Source: an uncultured Comamonadaceae bacterium | GTDB taxonomy: Bacteria > Pseudomonadota > Gammaproteobacteria > Burkholderiales > Burkholderiaceae_C | Direction: 5' to 3' | Assembly: GCA_937893415.1 (NCBI GenBank) | Contig: CALBWZ010000444.1 | Span: 1-6,872 of the forward strand | Length of the DNA: 6,872 bases | Part shown: in pieces, positions 5,631 through 6,872 of the stretch | Layout: every line of letters starts with the position of its first letter | Position numbering within the stretch: the stretch's first letter is position 1 | The notes under the pieces: model-generated | Databases searched by the model: none | The model's input: the letters and a program-made list of their open reading frames with translations, nothing else | What the model was told of the DNA's origin: nothing | Program-made: the position numbers and the translations under genes

Positions 5631-6872
5631 GCAACACGACCGAAACCCCTATTTTAGAGTTGCGCCGTGCGACAAAAAATTATGCAGGCGTACCAGCTAT
5701 CGAAGACATTGATTTTTCCTTGATGCCTGGAGAGATTCACTCCATTGTTGGAGAGAATGGCGCTGGCAAATCAACGCTGACCAAAGTGATGGCGGGCGTG
5801 GTGAACCTGAGCTCTGGCAGCATGTTGGTCAATGGCCAAGAAGTCAACCCTAAAACACCTAACGACGCCTTGGCCTTGGGCATCGCAATGGTGTTTCAGG
5901 AGACCAGCTTGGTCCCAACAATGACGGTTGCACAAAATTTATTTTTGGGACAAGAGCGTTATTTCAACCGCTTGCGCGGCATCTACATTGAGGCGCAGCA
6001 GTTTATGCAATCTCTGCAGTTTGATGTGGATCCAACCGCTGTCGTTAGTTTGTTAGGTGCTGCCAAAAAACAAATGGTCGAGATTGCGCGTGCTGTGTTG
6101 CACAACGCCAAAGTCATTATTTTTGATGAACCTACCGCCAGCTTGACACCCGAGGAGAAAAAGTATTTCTTCGATCTGGTCATTGCCCTCAAAGCCAGAG
6201 GTGTGTCTGTTATTTTCATTTCCCATGCCATTGAAGAAGCACTTCAGGTATCCGATCGGATCACCATACTGCGGGATGGCAAGCGCGTGGTGACAGACGA
6301 TAAAGCGAATTTTGACAGAGCGCGCATTGTGCAAACCATGGTGGGGCGCGACCTGTCTCAAACCCATTACGGCCAGCGTAAAACCACTGTTAGGCCCCAA
6401 GGAAAACGTGTCTTGTCAGTGCAAAATTTACGCATGGCTGCCATGGTCAAAAACAACTCATTGTCAGTTTTTGCAGGACAAATAACAGGCGTATTTGGTT
6501 TGGTTGGATCTGGCCGAACAGAAACTTTTAAAGTCGTTGCGGGCATTATCAAACGAGATTTTATGCACGGTGGCGAAGTGATACTGAACGACAAGCCCGT
6601 TCGCTATTTCGTGCCTGCGTCAGCCGTACGTGACGGCATTGCTTACGTCACAGAGGACCGAAAGTTAGAAGGCTTTTTTGAAACCAAGTCTATTGCTGAC
6701 AATATTTACCTTGGTTTGCTCGCCAAAATACGCAGTGCGCGCACATTCGTGTCGCGTCAAGAAGCCGATAAGGCGGGTGAGCACTGGATCAAGCGTTTGA
6801 ACATCCGTGCCATCGGCAAAGAGGTCAAGGCGATAGAGCTATCTGGTGGCAACCAACAAAAAGTTGTGATTG
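5627..6872 (+). CDS. Two-domain sugar-type ABC transporter ATP-binding protein (RbsA/MglA-like), 3' end outside the window
   Basis: Energises the importer. The frame is open from ATG 5627 to the window edge (415 residues; RbsA proteins have about 500), so roughly 85-100 residues are missing. Shine-Dalgarno GGAG is at 5614-5617, inside the end of the preceding gene, and start and stop overlap as ATGA. Nucleotide-binding domain 1: Walker A GENGAGKST (42-50), Q-loop Q91, Walker B VIIFDEPT (163-170), H-loop H200. Its signature reads LGAAKKQ (143-149) in place of the usual LSxxxQQ, so the serine is glycine. Domain 2: the Walker A position is GLVGSGRTE (291-299), lysine replaced by arginine as is usual in this family, and the signature LSGGNQQK (405-412) is intact; its Walker B is beyond the edge. 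One ATP site (domain 1 Walker A with domain 2 signature) is canonical, the other degenerate. It partners the two permeases upstream. Confidence 0.93.
   Translation, partial: MSNTTETPILELRRATKNYAGVPAIEDIDFSLMPGEIHSIVGENGAGKSTLTKVMAGVVNLSSGSMLVNGQEVNPKTPNDALALGIAMVFQETSLVPTMTVAQNLFLGQERYFNRLRGIYIEAQQFMQSLQFDVDPTAVVSLLGAAKKQMVEIARAVLHNAKVIIFDEPTASLTPEEKKYFFDLVIALKARGVSVIFISHAIEEALQVSDRITILRDGKRVVTDDKANFDRARIVQTMVGRDLSQTHYGQRKTTVRPQGKRVLSVQNLRMAAMVKNNSLSVFAGQITGVFGLVGSGRTETFKVVAGIIKRDFMHGGEVILNDKPVRYFVPASAVRDGIAYVTEDRKLEGFFETKSIADNIYLGLLAKIRSARTFVSRQEADKAGEHWIKRLNIRAIGKEVKAIELSGGNQQKVVI

Overview
This window carries most of one ABC importer operon of the ribose/simple-sugar class (RbsABC-like, CUT2), all on the + strand. 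In order: an RbsC-type permease; a periplasmic substrate-binding protein; a 719-residue fusion of a second RbsC-type permease to a six-bladed beta-propeller of the SMP-30/gluconolactonase/strictosidine-synthase-like superfamily; a separate propeller protein of the same kind; and a two-domain RbsA-type ATPase cut by the right edge of the window. Base composition (close to 50% G+C by eye), codon use and protein style suggest a proteobacterium, perhaps a betaproteobacterium such as a Burkholderiales member. That is an impression, because the window has no phylogenetic marker.

Layout: bases 1-137 are a non-coding leader with short repeats and a small dyad but no convincing promoter. The first permease and the binding-protein gene are 82 bases apart (with the 1264 start), and the binding-protein gene has a strong ribosome binding site. 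Between the binding protein and the fusion gene lie 90 bases holding a 15-pair hairpin. From the fusion gene onward the genes are locked together by two successive ATGA stop/start overlaps, so fusion, second propeller and ATPase should be translated in a coupled way.

Proposed function: the binding protein captures a solute in the periplasm, the two unlike permeases form the channel and the ATPase powers import. Positively charged residues after the last membrane helix of the fusion, and the lack of an export signal on the second propeller, put both propellers in the cytoplasm at the channel exit. The fused propeller keeps candidate metal ligands of an SMP-30/paraoxonase-type hydrolase (E398 or E401, N552, D598). 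The neighbouring propeller appears to have lost all of them (Q48, F185, S225). The simplest reading is a transporter with an enzyme attached, hydrolysing an imported lactone or ester, accompanied by a catalytically dead paralogue with a structural, sensing or regulatory role. The substrate cannot be read from sequence. The binding protein has replaced most residues that contact ribose in RbsB, so it is probably not ribose. No transcriptional regulator, RNA gene, mobile element or CRISPR array was seen.
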